A stretch of DNA of 21,780 nt from an uncultured Selenomonadales bacterium (GCA_937915725.1 CALGGV010000302.1:1-21780); one strand, 5' to 3'. Counted from the stretch's first letter, positions 1 to 7,522 are shown. The notes: generated by a model from the letters alone, not told the origin. A program made the numbers and translations.

Positions 1-22
1 TTTCATTTTACAAAAAAAAAAT

Positions 23-790
23 TTAATAAAAAACTTCATACAAATATAAACCATTGGCGGGCGCAGTTGCAGGAAATAATTTTCTTTCGCCGCTGTCAAA
101 AATTTTTTTAAAGTTTTCAAGCGTCAATCTGTTCCTACCGACTTCAACAACCGCCGCTACAATATTTCGCGCCATGTGATACAAAAAGCCGCTGGCGTGA
201 ATTTTTATTGTTAAAATTTCCGCGCCAAATTCTTTACCAAAAAAAAGTTCAGCCGCGTAAATCGTGCGGACGGGATTCATATTCGTACAACTTGCCGCCT
301 TAAACGCCGAAAAATCGTGCGTACCTTCGATAATTTTTAACGCCGTCTGCATTTTCTCAATATCTAAATCAAATCGAATGTGCCACGAAAAATTTTTCAT
401 AAAGGGGTTTAAAATCTTGCCAAGCTGAATTTTGTAGATATAAATTTTACTTTTGGCACTGTGCAACGCGCTAAAATCTTTTGGAACTTCCCACGCCTCA
501 CGAACTACAATATCAGGCGGAAGTGCGCCGCTTGCCGCGTAGGGAATTTTTTCAATTTCTATTCGCCCGTCGGTAAAAAAATTTACAATCTGCCCAATAG
601 CATGAACGCCCGCATCAGTCCTGCCGGAGCCTATCAGCTCAATTTTTTCGCCGAAAATCTTTGCAAGCCGTTCCTCCAAAATATTTTGAATACCAATGCT
701 CGGCGGATTTTGCCTTTGAAAGCCGTTGTAATTCGTGCCGTCGTAGGAAATTTTCAGGGCGATATTTCTTTTTCTAAAATTTAATTTCAT
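23..790 (-). CDS. truA: tRNA pseudouridine synthase A
   Basis: This enzyme isomerises uridines 38-40 in the anticodon arm of tRNAs to pseudouridine, in the cytoplasm. The 255-residue length is normal for TruA. The signature GRTDAGVHA spans about residues 56-64, with the catalytic aspartate at D59; the N-terminal KISYDGTNYNGFQRQ and the later HDFSAFKAASC and FLYHMARNIV stretches are also family-typical. The ATG at 788-790 is preceded by an AAGAAAGGTG ribosome site. The gene lies downstream of ecfT on the same strand with a 121-base gap, an order (ecfT then truA) common in Firmicutes. Nothing looks damaged; the frame is intact to its TAA. Confidence 0.96.
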   Translation of the reverse strand: MKLNFRKRNIALKISYDGTNYNGFQRQNPPSIGIQNILEERLAKIFGEKIELIGSGRTDAGVHAIGQIVNFFTDGRIEIEKIPYAASGALPPDIVVREAWEVPKDFSALHSAKSKIYIYKIQLGKILNPFMKNFSWHIRFDLDIEKMQTALKIIEGTHDFSAFKAASCTNMNPVRTIYAAELFFGKEFGAEILTIKIHASGFLYHMARNIVAAVVEVGRNRLTLENFKKIFDSGERKLFPATAPANGLYLYEVFY

Positions 791-911
791 AGTAACGGCG
801 CACCTTTCTTAAAAATATGCAATTTAAGCCGCCTTAAAAAACTTTTTTAATATATTTGTACCCTTGATTGAAAATCGACGCGCTATGAGCCTCTCAAGTG
901 CCAATACGGGC

Positions 912-1712
912 TTAAATTTTGTAACTAAAAAAATAAGTGGCGATACAAATTAAAATTACAAAAATTACGGCGAAAAAATCTGCGCGCGAGAATTTTAATT
1001 GTTTAAAGTGAGTGCGCCCTTCGCCGCCCCTGTAACAGCGCGCCTCCATTGCCATTGCCAATTCATCTGCGCGACGAAAACTCGACAAAAACAGCGGTAC
1101 CAAAATCGGTACGAAATTTTTCAGCCGCTGTAACAAATTTCCCGTTTCAAAATCTGCGCCGCGGGATTTTTGCGCCTTTATAATTTTGTCTGTTTCTTCA
1201 ATCAAAGTCGGGATAAATCTTAGGGCGATTGTCATCATCATTGCCAATTCGTGAGCCGGTACACCGAATTTTGACAGCGGCGAAAGTAATTTTTCCATTG
1301 CGTCGGTTAATTTTATCGGCGAAGTTGTAAATGTCAGCAAACTTGACAAAACTATTAACAAAATCAATCGCAATGAAATTAGCACGCCGAATTTTATTCC
1401 TTCGTCGGTAATTTTGAAAATCCAAATTTCTGCCAAAATTTTTCCTTCGTGGCTTACAAAGTGAATTACCATTGTAAATAAAATTATCCACATAAGCGGC
1501 TTTAAAGATTTTAAAATTGTCAACGGCGGTACTTGCGAAATTAAAATTAAAAATATCGTCGCGCAGGTTAAAAAGCAGTAAGCCGCCGCGCCGTCCGCCA
1601 CAAAAATTAAAATCATCAGTGCGAACAGCAAAATTATTTTTGTGCGCGGGTCAATCCTGTGTAAAATTGAATTGCCCGGAAAAAATTGTCCAAAGGTTAT
1701 ATCTTGTAACAT
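912..1712 (-). CDS. ecfT: Energy-coupling factor transporter transmembrane protein EcfT
   Basis: EcfT is the membrane scaffold of ECF vitamin/metal importers; it couples the EcfA ATPases to substrate-binding S proteins. The protein has about five hydrophobic segments and the two cytoplasmic coupling-helix motifs, seen as KSRGAD and ARCYRGG in the C-terminal half. An open frame extends to 1769, but the start is placed at the ATG at 1710-1712 because a clear GGAAGGAG ribosome site sits just before it and the family begins with MLQDIT-like sequence; this gives 266 residues. In most Firmicutes ecfA1 and ecfA2 lie immediately upstream; here typA occupies that place and no EcfA is visible, so the ATPases must be elsewhere. 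Confidence 0.93.
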   Translation of the reverse strand: MLQDITFGQFFPGNSILHRIDPRTKIILLFALMILIFVADGAAAYCFLTCATIFLILISQVPPLTILKSLKPLMWIILFTMVIHFVSHEGKILAEIWIFKITDEGIKFGVLISLRLILLIVLSSLLTFTTSPIKLTDAMEKLLSPLSKFGVPAHELAMMMTIALRFIPTLIEETDKIIKAQKSRGADFETGNLLQRLKNFVPILVPLFLSSFRRADELAMAMEARCYRGGEGRTHFKQLKFSRADFFAVIFVILICIATYFFSYKI

Positions 1713-1780
1713 TTTTAGAAAAGCTCCTTCCGGTCGCTTTTCAGAAATTAGGAATCGGTAAAAAGGCAATAGGATTTTCC

Positions 1781-1811
1781 CTACTGCCTACTGCCTCTTT
1801 ACTACTGCCTA
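1781..1811 (-). repeat. Five-unit TAGGNNN heptamer array at the typA stop
   Basis: On the coding (minus) strand, TAG trinucleotides begin at 1811, 1804, 1790 and 1783, exactly 7 bases apart, with a degenerate GAG at the 1797 position. The first TAG is the typA stop codon. The unit is TAGGCAG or close to it. Immediately downstream on the minus strand, GGCAGTAGGG can pair with TCCTATTGCC across an AAAA loop (10 pairs including two G-U), forming a hairpin just before ecfT. The same unit family follows potB at 20700. Confidence 0.85.
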
Positions 1812-3626
1812 TTTTCTAGCGTTTTTGGCAAGTCTGCCGCGTGTATTCTTGTCAAGAATTGCTTTTCTAAGGCGAATTGAAGACGGCGTAACCTCAACAA
1901 GTTCATCTTCATTAATGTATTCCAATGCTTGCTCCAAACTCATAATACGCGGCGGTACAAGTCGAATTGCCTCATCTGAAGAAGACGAACGCATATTTGT
2001 AACGTGTTTCTGTTTGCAGGGATTTATGTCAATATCCATTTCACGGGAATTTTCGCCGACAATCATACCTTCATAAACTTGTTGGTTAGGTTCAATGAAC
2101 ATTATCCCGCGATCCTGCAAATTGAAAATTCCATAGCCGGTAGTAGTACCTTGTTCAAACGCAACTAAGCTGCCGCGTGAACGCCCGGGAATATCGCCCT
2201 TGTACGGCTCGTAGCTGTGAAAAACGTGATTCATTATCCCGTTGCCGCGCGTGCTTGTCAAAAGTTCGGAGCGAAAACCTATCAGCCCGCGCGCAGGAAT
2301 TAAAAAGTTAATCCGCATATAGCCCGCAATTTCCGTCATATTAACCATTTCAGCTTTTCGGCGTCCCAAACTTTCCATTGCAGTACCCATATATTCTTGC
2401 GGAACTTCAACTGTTAAATTTTCTATTGGCTCGTATTTTTTGCCGTCAATAATTTTGTAGACAACTTCCGGCTTGCCAATTTGCATTTCGTAACCTTCAC
2501 GGCGCATAGTTTCAATTAAAATCGACAAGTGCAATTCGCCGCGCCCGCTAACTTTGAAAACGTCTGCAGAATCAGTTTCTTCAACGCGCAGTGCAACGTT
2601 AGTTTGTGCCTCTTTGAAAAGTCTGTCACGAATATGGCGGCTTGTTACAAATTGCCCTTCCTTGCCGGCAAATGGACTTGTATTAACGCCAAAAGTCATA
2701 CTCAAAGTTGGCTCGTCAACACGAATACCCGGCAACGCCTCGGGATTTTCAAAATCTGCAACAGTATCGCCGATTGAGCCTTCAGTTAAGCCTGTCAACG
2801 CCACAATTTCGCCCATTTCTGCCTCATCAGTTTCAACGCGGTTTAAGCCGTCGTAAGTGTAAACTTTGCCGATTTTAGCCTTTTTAGTTTCGCCGTTGCT
2901 GATTAACGCCACAATTTCGCCGCTTTTAATTTTGCCGCGTTGCACTCTTCCAATAGCAATTTTTCCAACATAATCATCAGCCTCAAGCGTAGTTATAACC
3001 ATTTGAAGTGGTTTATCAAAATCGCCTTCGGGCGCGGGAATTTCTTTTATAATCGTGTCCATAAGCGGCTTTAAATCTTTGCTGTCATCGTGGATATTTT
3101 TTTTGGCGATACCCGCCTTAGCCGCCGTGTAAACCGTTTCAAAGTCAAGTTGTTCGTCGTCGGCGTCAAGTTCCATAAAAAGTTCCAAAACTTCATCTGC
3201 AACTTCGTCAATTCGTGAATCGGGGCGGTCGATTTTATTTATTACAACTATTGGCTTTAATTTATTTTCTAACGCCTTGCGCAGTACAAATTTAGTTTGC
3301 GGCATAACGCCTTCGGCAGAATCAACCAACAATAAAACGCCGTCAGCCATTCGCAAAACGCGTTCCACTTCGCCGCCAAAATCTGCGTGTCCGGGCGTGT
3401 CAATCAAATTTATTTTAAAGCCGTTGTAAGAAATGGCTGTATTTTTTGATAAAATTGTAATTCCGCGCTCGCGCTCCAAATCGCCGCTGTCCATGACGCG
3501 CTCCACAACTTGTTCATTGTCTCTGAAAATGTGGCTCTGTTTCAACATTGCGTCAACAAGTGTAGTTTTGCCGTGATCTACGTGCGCTATTATCGCTACA
3601 TTTCTGATTTTTTCGTTTTTACTCAT
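1809..3626 (-). CDS. typA: Ribosome-associated GTPase TypA/BipA
   Basis: TypA/BipA is a translational GTPase related to EF-G that binds the ribosome and is linked to subunit assembly and stress growth. The N-terminal GTPase domain shows G1 AHVDHGKTTL at about residues 14-23, G3 DTPGHADFGGE and G4 NKID. The EF-G-like domains and the TypA-specific C-terminus follow. The length of 605 residues is normal. The ATG at 3624-3626 has an AAAGGAA ribosome site. A strong promoter lies at 3666-3694. The TAG stop is the first unit of a heptamer repeat array (1781-1811). Confidence 0.97.
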   Translation of the reverse strand: MSKNEKIRNVAIIAHVDHGKTTLVDAMLKQSHIFRDNEQVVERVMDSGDLERERGITILSKNTAISYNGFKINLIDTPGHADFGGEVERVLRMADGVLLLVDSAEGVMPQTKFVLRKALENKLKPIVVINKIDRPDSRIDEVADEVLELFMELDADDEQLDFETVYTAAKAGIAKKNIHDDSKDLKPLMDTIIKEIPAPEGDFDKPLQMVITTLEADDYVGKIAIGRVQRGKIKSGEIVALISNGETKKAKIGKVYTYDGLNRVETDEAEMGEIVALTGLTEGSIGDTVADFENPEALPGIRVDEPTLSMTFGVNTSPFAGKEGQFVTSRHIRDRLFKEAQTNVALRVEETDSADVFKVSGRGELHLSILIETMRREGYEMQIGKPEVVYKIIDGKKYEPIENLTVEVPQEYMGTAMESLGRRKAEMVNMTEIAGYMRINFLIPARGLIGFRSELLTSTRGNGIMNHVFHSYEPYKGDIPGRSRGSLVAFEQGTTTGYGIFNLQDRGIMFIEPNQQVYEGMIVGENSREMDIDINPCKQKHVTNMRSSSSDEAIRLVPPRIMSLEQALEYINEDELVEVTPSSIRLRKAILDKNTRGRLAKNARK

Positions 3627-3665
3627 TCAACATTTCCTTTCTACATTCTAAAAATTAGCGCAAAA

Positions 3666-3694
3666 ATTTTATCAGCTGATATTTTGATTGTCAA
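3666..3694 (-). promoter_or_regulatory. Sigma-A promoter of typA
   Basis: On the minus strand TTGACA (3694-3689) is separated by exactly 17 bases from TAAAAT (3671-3666). Transcription would start near 3659, about 33 bases before the typA start codon. It lies back to back with the plus-strand promoter at 3714-3742. Confidence 0.8.
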
Positions 3695-3713
3695 TTTTTT
3701 ATACTTTTGATAC

Positions 3714-3742
3714 TTGAAAAAGTTTGAATGCTATGTTAATAT
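3714..3742 (+). promoter_or_regulatory. Sigma-A promoter of the antitoxin RNA
   Basis: TTGAAA (3714-3719), a 17-base spacer and TAATAT (3737-3742) form a near-consensus promoter. No protein gene follows; the next element is the terminator at 3789-3843, so the expected product is a short RNA starting near 3749. Confidence 0.75.
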
Positions 3743-3748
3743 ACATAT

Positions 3749-3846
3749 GGTTATAATGAAATTTCAAACGTCAAGCATCGTTGTCACTAAAACGAAAAGC
3801 CCCGACTGCGGAGGTAGTATCCCGCTTAGGGGCTTTCGTTTTTGCC
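3749..3846 (+). ncRNA. Predicted antitoxin RNA of a type I toxin-antitoxin locus
   Basis: The promoter at 3714-3742 and the terminator at 3789-3843 bound an RNA of about 98 nt with no open frame of note. Its bases 3767-3788 repeat the plus-strand sequence at 3968-3989, which is the complement of the toxin start codon and part of its ribosome site. Of 22 positions, 18 are identical. Three of the four differences become G-U pairs in an RNA duplex with the toxin mRNA, leaving one G-A mismatch. A second short match, TTATAAT, occurs at 3751-3757 and 3961-3967. It also shares the terminator with the toxin mRNA, which runs in the opposite direction. This is the layout of the enterococcal par (Fst) antitoxin RNA II. 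Ends are inferred, not measured. Confidence 0.72.
3789..3843. terminator. Bidirectional terminator shared by toxin mRNA and antitoxin RNA
   Basis: The arm AAAACGAAAAGCCCC (3789-3803) pairs with GGGGCTTTCGTTTT (3829-3842), with one bulged A. The loop contains a small GCGG/CCGC stem. Each arm starts with A4 and ends in T4-T5, so it can stop transcripts arriving from either side: the antitoxin RNA on plus and the toxin mRNA on minus. Confidence 0.88.
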
Positions 3847-3895
3847 GTAATTGAGTAGTATTCAATTAGCGGGCGGGGTTACCGTTTCTGCTGCC

Positions 3896-3979
3896 TCATT
3901 TAAACCAGCGGTTCCAAATGTAAGCTGTAATTAAACCTGATACCACATTGATACCGATAGTTATAATAACGTCAATCAT
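3896..3979 (-). CDS. Predicted type I toxin, 27-residue membrane peptide
   Basis: This peptide of 27 residues has a single hydrophobic segment (about residues 2-21, MIDVIITIGINVV then GLITAYI) followed by a short tail with positive charges (WNRWFK), the profile of Fst-type and other type I toxins that damage the membrane. The ATG at 3977-3979 follows an excellent ribosome site (GGGAGGTGAT). An upstream frame runs into it but has no start signal of its own. Its promoter is at 4035-4062, its 5' leader can fold over the ribosome site (3992-4020), and its mRNA ends at the terminator shared with the converging RNA. Toxicity is inferred from architecture; I cannot assign the sequence to a named family. 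It is far below the size that automatic annotation usually keeps. Confidence 0.78.
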   Translation of the reverse strand: MIDVIITIGINVVSGLITAYIWNRWFK

Positions 3980-3991
3980 CGCTATCACCTC

Positions 3992-4020
3992 CCCTCGCCG
4001 GTATTCTGCCGACTTGAGGG
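3992..4020 (-). promoter_or_regulatory. Leader hairpin masking the toxin ribosome site
   Basis: In the toxin mRNA, CCCTC (from 4020-4016) can pair with GAGGG (3996-3992), with an inner CGG/CCG pairing. The 3' arm is part of the GAGGGGAGGTG ribosome site. In the Fst system a comparable upstream helix limits toxin translation; the same role is inferred here. Confidence 0.55.
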
Positions 4021-4034
4021 ACAGCAGTATTTGT

Positions 4035-4062
4035 ATTATAGCACAAAAATTTTTTGGTACAA
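4035..4062 (-). promoter_or_regulatory. Promoter of the toxin mRNA
   Basis: Minus strand TTGTAC (4062-4057), a 16-base spacer and a perfect TATAAT (4040-4035). The start would be near 4028, giving a toxin mRNA of about 240 nt to the shared terminator. Confidence 0.75.
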
Positions 4063-4114
4063 CATAGACACTGCAGCAAAAATATTGTAAACTGCAAAAA
4101 AAGAAGGTGATATT

Positions 4115-5272
4115 ATGAAAAAAATTATTTTTAGCGCAGTTTTTATATTTGCGCTGATTGTTCAAAGTATTGCAAGTGCGGCAGATTTTAACAGCGTAGA
4201 TTGGAGCAACGCGCCGCGTTTCAACAACAAATCAGATTTTGCCTATTATATCAAGCAATGTGAACAAAATTGTAAATCTTATGTTCCTGTCGTTTTTACT
4301 GACGGCTTATTTGTTGACATAAACGAATTTTTGAAAATTTCTAAGCATTCGCAGTATGCAAATATTACGTGGTGGAATGATAGCAACGGTAAACCTTCCC
4401 ACGTTTTGTACGAAATGACTTTTTATCCCGGTACAAAAATTGCCTATGCTTACCGCACAGGAAATACTTCAATTCTTAGCGGCGAAGAACGGCAACTTTA
4501 CAACATTGCAGTTGGAATTGTCAACGAGGCTAATCAACGCCATACAACTTTGCTAAAAGAACATTATATTCACGAAAAAATTACAGAGTGTGTTACATAT
4601 TTTAATTTTAAATCAAATGAAAGGACGCCGCGTCATTGCAATGCTATTGGTGCGCTGATTGACGGCAAGGCGAATTGTCAAGGTTATGCTGATACTTTTT
4701 ATATGTTGGGGCGTATGTTAAATTTGAATGTCGGTAAAATGTCCGGCAATGCCAATAACGGTCAAAGTACTGAGGCGCACGTTTGGAACACGATAGAATT
4801 TGGCGACGGCAGAATTTACGGCGTTGACGTGACGTGGGATGACGCCTCTTTTAGTTTTGCGGACAGCGGCGAATACAATAATTATATTTACTTTAACGCG
4901 CCGCTTGAAATTATGCAGACAACGCACAGTTGGGAGGCGGCTTACAATTCAAATATTTATCCCAATATTGACGGCAGATATTTTTATTACACTCAGGAAT
5001 TTTGGGACACGAACGGCAGATATTTTGCTTTTCATTCCAACACGGCTGAAGATGCACTCGGCTACATTGCCCAAAGAATTGCAAAGGAAGGCTGGCGGTT
5101 ATCGTGGGGAATGGCTCCTTACGATTCCAGATATGCTGACGTGAATTTTTGCATTAATCGCCTTGTAAAAGATATTTTGCCCAATCGTTATAATTGGTAC
5201 GGTTATATTAAAATGAATGTTGCGTGGCGTGGAAATTGGCTTTTCTTTACTGTTGACGCAGCTAAAAATTAA
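4115..5272 (+). CDS. Secreted transglutaminase-like (papain-fold) protein
   Basis: A 385-residue protein with a clear signal peptide (about residues 1-22, ending AVFIFALIVQSIASAA). The central region carries the Cys-His-Asp triad of the transglutaminase-like superfamily: C188 in GKANCQGYA, H222 in EAHVWN and D238 in GVDVTWDD. Bacterial members are mostly proteases or cross-linking enzymes at the cell surface; substrate here is unknown. The N-terminal 150 residues and the C-terminal 130 residues are not recognised. The ATG follows AAGAAGGTGAT. It is a single-gene unit, divergent from the toxin gene and convergent with mreB, with a terminator at 5414-5440. Confidence 0.85.
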   Translation: MKKIIFSAVFIFALIVQSIASAADFNSVDWSNAPRFNNKSDFAYYIKQCEQNCKSYVPVVFTDGLFVDINEFLKISKHSQYANITWWNDSNGKPSHVLYEMTFYPGTKIAYAYRTGNTSILSGEERQLYNIAVGIVNEANQRHTTLLKEHYIHEKITECVTYFNFKSNERTPRHCNAIGALIDGKANCQGYADTFYMLGRMLNLNVGKMSGNANNGQSTEAHVWNTIEFGDGRIYGVDVTWDDASFSFADSGEYNNYIYFNAPLEIMQTTHSWEAAYNSNIYPNIDGRYFYYTQEFWDTNGRYFAFHSNTAEDALGYIAQRIAKEGWRLSWGMAPYDSRYADVNFCINRLVKDILPNRYNWYGYIKMNVAWRGNWLFFTVDAAKN

Positions 5273-5282
5273 AAAGTGATTC

Positions 5283-5396
5283 CTAGAGTATGTTTACAAA
5301 GGAAGAAATTAGCGCGCACAGGAAGTGCTAAAAATTTTTTGAAAAAAATCAACCGCCGGATTAGTTCTTCTAAAGAAAGAAATGCCGACTTGTAAA
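5283..5396 (+). repeat. Reduced copy (C) of the dispersed intergenic repeat
   Basis: The left end (about 5285-5315, GTTTACAAAGGAAGAAATTA) matches the left end of the copy at 14.04 kb, and the right end (about 5366-5395, TTCTAAAGAAAGAAATGCCG) matches the right ends of the copies at 10.1 and 14.2 kb. The GC-rich core bounded by GACGCCCGCC in the full copies is missing and replaced by unrelated A/T-rich sequence. Confidence 0.6.
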
Positions 5397-5413
5397 AAAA
5401 GAAAATTTCTACA

Positions 5414-5440
5414 AAAAAAGCCGTCAAATGACGGTTTTTT
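5414..5440. terminator. Bidirectional terminator between the transglutaminase gene and mreB
   Basis: CCGTCA (5421-5426) and TGACGG (5429-5434) form the stem. It is flanked by A-rich sequence on the left and T6 on the right, so it can serve both converging genes. Confidence 0.88.
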
Positions 5441-5444
5441 AATT

Positions 5445-6434
5445 TTAAAAACTTTTATCAGATTCAAGAGCTTTACCGGTACCGAGTGCAACACAACTCA
5501 AAGGGTCATCTGCAATGGCAGTTGGTATTCCTGTTTCACGTCGAATTAATTCATCAAGCCCATAAAGCAACGCGCCGCCGCCCGTTAAAATAATCCCTCT
5601 GTCAAAAATATCTGCCGAAAGTTCCGGCGGTGTAACATCTAAAACGCGGCGAATACATACAATGATTTTATCGACGGATTCACGAACAGATTTTGCAATT
5701 TCTTCAGTTTCGACGGTAATATTTTTGGGCATACCGGTAACAATATCCCGCCCGCGAATTTCCATTTCAAGTTTTCTTGCGCCAACATACGCTGCGCCAA
5801 TGGTAGTTTTGATACTTTCGGCGGTACGTTCGCCAATCATTAAATGATGAACTCGTTTAACGTGCGTTTCAATGTCAGCATCAAATTTATTTCCGGCAAT
5901 ACGAATACTTTCGCCTTTGACAATTCCGCCCAAAGAAATTACTGCAACATCGCAAGTACCGCCGCCAATGTCAACAACCATTGAGCCTACCGGTTCTGAA
6001 ATATCAATTCCTGCGCCTAACGCTGCCGCTATTGGTTCTTCAATTAATTCAACTTTTTTTGCGCCGGCTTGTTCGGCTGCCTCTTGGACTGCGCGACGTT
6101 CAACGATTGTAATTTCAGTTGGTATGCAAACCATTACACGCGGTCTTAGAAAAAAACTTTTGCCTATAACTTTATTTAAAAAATGGCGAATCATTGATTC
6201 AGTCATATCAAAATCAGAAATAACGCCGTCCCGCAATGGGCGAATTGCAATTATGTTGCCGGGCGTGCGCCCTATCATTCTTTGTGCCTCTTCGCCAATC
6301 GCCAATACTTCATCTGTATCCCTGTTAACAGCTACAACGGACGGCTCGCGCAAGACAATTCCTTTGCCCTTCACGTAAACCAAAGAATTTGCAGTTCCTA
6401 AATCTATCCCAACACTTGTAGACATTCCTAACAA
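5445..6434 (-). CDS. mreB: Rod shape-determining actin homologue MreB/Mbl
   Basis: MreB-type proteins form membrane-bound filaments that guide lateral cell-wall synthesis. The actin-fold nucleotide motifs are present: GIDLGTANSLVYVKGKG near the N-terminus, VVDIGGGTCDVAVISLGG in the middle and GIILTGGGALLYGLDE near the end. A frame is open to 6452, but that would begin inside the AAAGGAG ribosome site; the TTG at 6432-6434, 8 bases after this site, is chosen and gives 329 residues (the ATG at 6425 is the alternative). mreC and mreD are not adjacent, so this is a stand-alone copy of the mreB/mbl/mreBH type; which paralogue it is cannot be settled here. It has its own promoter at 6483-6511. Confidence 0.95.
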   Translation of the reverse strand: MLGMSTSVGIDLGTANSLVYVKGKGIVLREPSVVAVNRDTDEVLAIGEEAQRMIGRTPGNIIAIRPLRDGVISDFDMTESMIRHFLNKVIGKSFFLRPRVMVCIPTEITIVERRAVQEAAEQAGAKKVELIEEPIAAALGAGIDISEPVGSMVVDIGGGTCDVAVISLGGIVKGESIRIAGNKFDADIETHVKRVHHLMIGERTAESIKTTIGAAYVGARKLEMEIRGRDIVTGMPKNITVETEEIAKSVRESVDKIIVCIRRVLDVTPPELSADIFDRGIILTGGGALLYGLDELIRRETGIPTAIADDPLSCVALGTGKALESDKSF

Positions 6435-6482
6435 TACGAAAACTCCTTTCAATCGGAGGTTTTTTGTAAAAAAATTTATTCG

Positions 6483-6511
6483 ATTTTAACACGGTTTTTT
6501 TTTCTTTACAA
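6483..6511 (-). promoter_or_regulatory. Promoter of mreB
   Basis: Minus strand TTGTAA (6511-6506), 17-base spacer and TAAAAT (6488-6483), inside the 93-base gap between the GerMN gene stop and the mreB start. mreB can therefore be expressed apart from the upstream envelope genes. Confidence 0.65.
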
Positions 6512-6527
6512 GCGCGGAAATTTTGCA

Positions 6528-7220
6528 CTACACGTCAGATTTTTTTATTGGCGCGCTTAAATCCATATGCCCTGAAAGAGTTTCAATTTCTTTACCGTCA
6601 ACAAGGAAACGTACCTGTTTAACTTCCTTAAATTCGGTAAGAGTTTTGACGACTGAATTAACCAAAAGTTCTTCACCGGTAGAGCCGCCCGCAAAAGATT
6701 TTGTAATATTTTTGTCAAAGTCAACAATCGCCGTATCATTTTCAACGGTTACGCTGTTAATTTTTGCGTTTTTGGGGAAAATAACAGTTAAATCTTTTTC
6801 GGTAGGATACGTCGTCAAAAGTTGGACGGCGGCAAGATATTTTTCTGAATCGTTTTTAATTTCGATAGTGCGTTTGACTCCAACTAAATTAATTCCTGCG
6901 TCGTCGGGGTAGTAAACTTTGACAGAAATTTTTTGATTTTGGGCAGCGGGGCTTACAACTTGAGGCTGTTCGGTGTTAGGATTTTCAGCCGGATTATTTT
7001 CGACGGGCTTATTTTCAGTTGGATTATCTTTAGGTTGCGGATTTTCAGTTGGTTTTTCGATTAAAGGTTTTTCCGGAGGCTTTTCCGGCTGATTTTCTGA
7101 TTGATTAACTTCCGGTTGTGGAAGTTGAGGCGGATTATCTGCAGGCGGCAATTTTTGTTCGCAACCACAGACTAAGAGCGAAAATGTAACTATTGCCAAT
7201 AATAAAATTTTTTTAATCAA
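6528..7220 (-). CDS. GerMN-domain lipoprotein
   Basis: A 230-residue lipoprotein. Residues 1-20 form a lipoprotein signal with the lipidated Cys in LLVCGC. Residues about 22-95 are a Pro/Glu/Asn-rich flexible linker (many EKP, ENP and QP units). The rest is a GerMN domain, first named from the Bacillus germination protein GerM, which is found in cell-surface proteins linked to peptidoglycan and germination. The start is a TTG at 7218-7220 behind a perfect AAGGAGGT site, spaced by 10 bases. It sits between an amidase and mreB, which fits an envelope role. Presence of GerMN does not by itself show that the organism sporulates. Confidence 0.88.
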   Translation of the reverse strand: MIKKILLLAIVTFSLLVCGCEQKLPPADNPPQLPQPEVNQSENQPEKPPEKPLIEKPTENPQPKDNPTENKPVENNPAENPNTEQPQVVSPAAQNQKISVKVYYPDDAGINLVGVKRTIEIKNDSEKYLAAVQLLTTYPTEKDLTVIFPKNAKINSVTVENDTAIVDFDKNITKSFAGGSTGEELLVNSVVKTLTEFKEVKQVRFLVDGKEIETLSGHMDLSAPIKKSDV

Positions 7221-7248
7221 GTCTTATTAGACCTCCTTAAATTTAAAA

Positions 7249-7522
7249 GGGCTTTAACGTTGAAATTTTAGCCGTTTATTTTGAAATTTAGACTCGGCAG
7301 AAATTTTACCTGTAAGAATTTGAAAGAGCGTTCACGTTGAAATTTTAGCCGCTTATTTTGAAATTTAGACGTGGCAGAAATTTTACCTGTAAAAATTTGA
7401 AAGGGCTTTAACGTTGAAATTTTAGCCGCTTATTTTGAAATTTAGACGTGGTAGCAATTTTACCTGTAAGAATTTGAAAGGGCTTTAACGTTGAAATTTT
7501 AGCCGCTTATTTTGAAAATTTC
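7249..7522. repeat. 77-bp tandem repeat, about 3.5 copies
   Basis: Units begin at 7249, 7326, 7403 and 7480 (motif GGGCTTTAACGTTGAAATTT), exactly 77 bases apart; the last is partial and runs to the amidase stop codon at 7525. Copies differ at a few positions (for example GAGCGTTCACG in unit 2). Since 77 is not a multiple of 3 and stops occur, the array is non-coding. In minus-strand orientation each unit holds three AAATTTC motifs. It fills the whole gap between the amidase and the GerMN gene; no clear promoter or terminator is seen in it. Confidence 0.93.

Noticed and set aside
1..22. ATG on the minus strand at positions 6-4 as the start of a gene downstream of truA
   Set aside because: Only two codons are visible and no ribosome site lies before it.
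821..840. Hairpin TTTAAG/CTTAAA between truA and ecfT as a terminator
   Set aside because: Short A/T stem with no T run on the minus strand, where the genes lie; it would not stop transcription into truA.
3896..4165. 89-codon open frame containing the toxin peptide
   Set aside because: The upstream part has no ribosome site and crosses the toxin promoter; the strong GGGAGGTGAT site selects the ATG at 3979.
5872..6378. 168-codon plus-strand frame inside mreB
   Set aside because: Antisense shadow of a strongly conserved gene, no start signal and low-complexity product.
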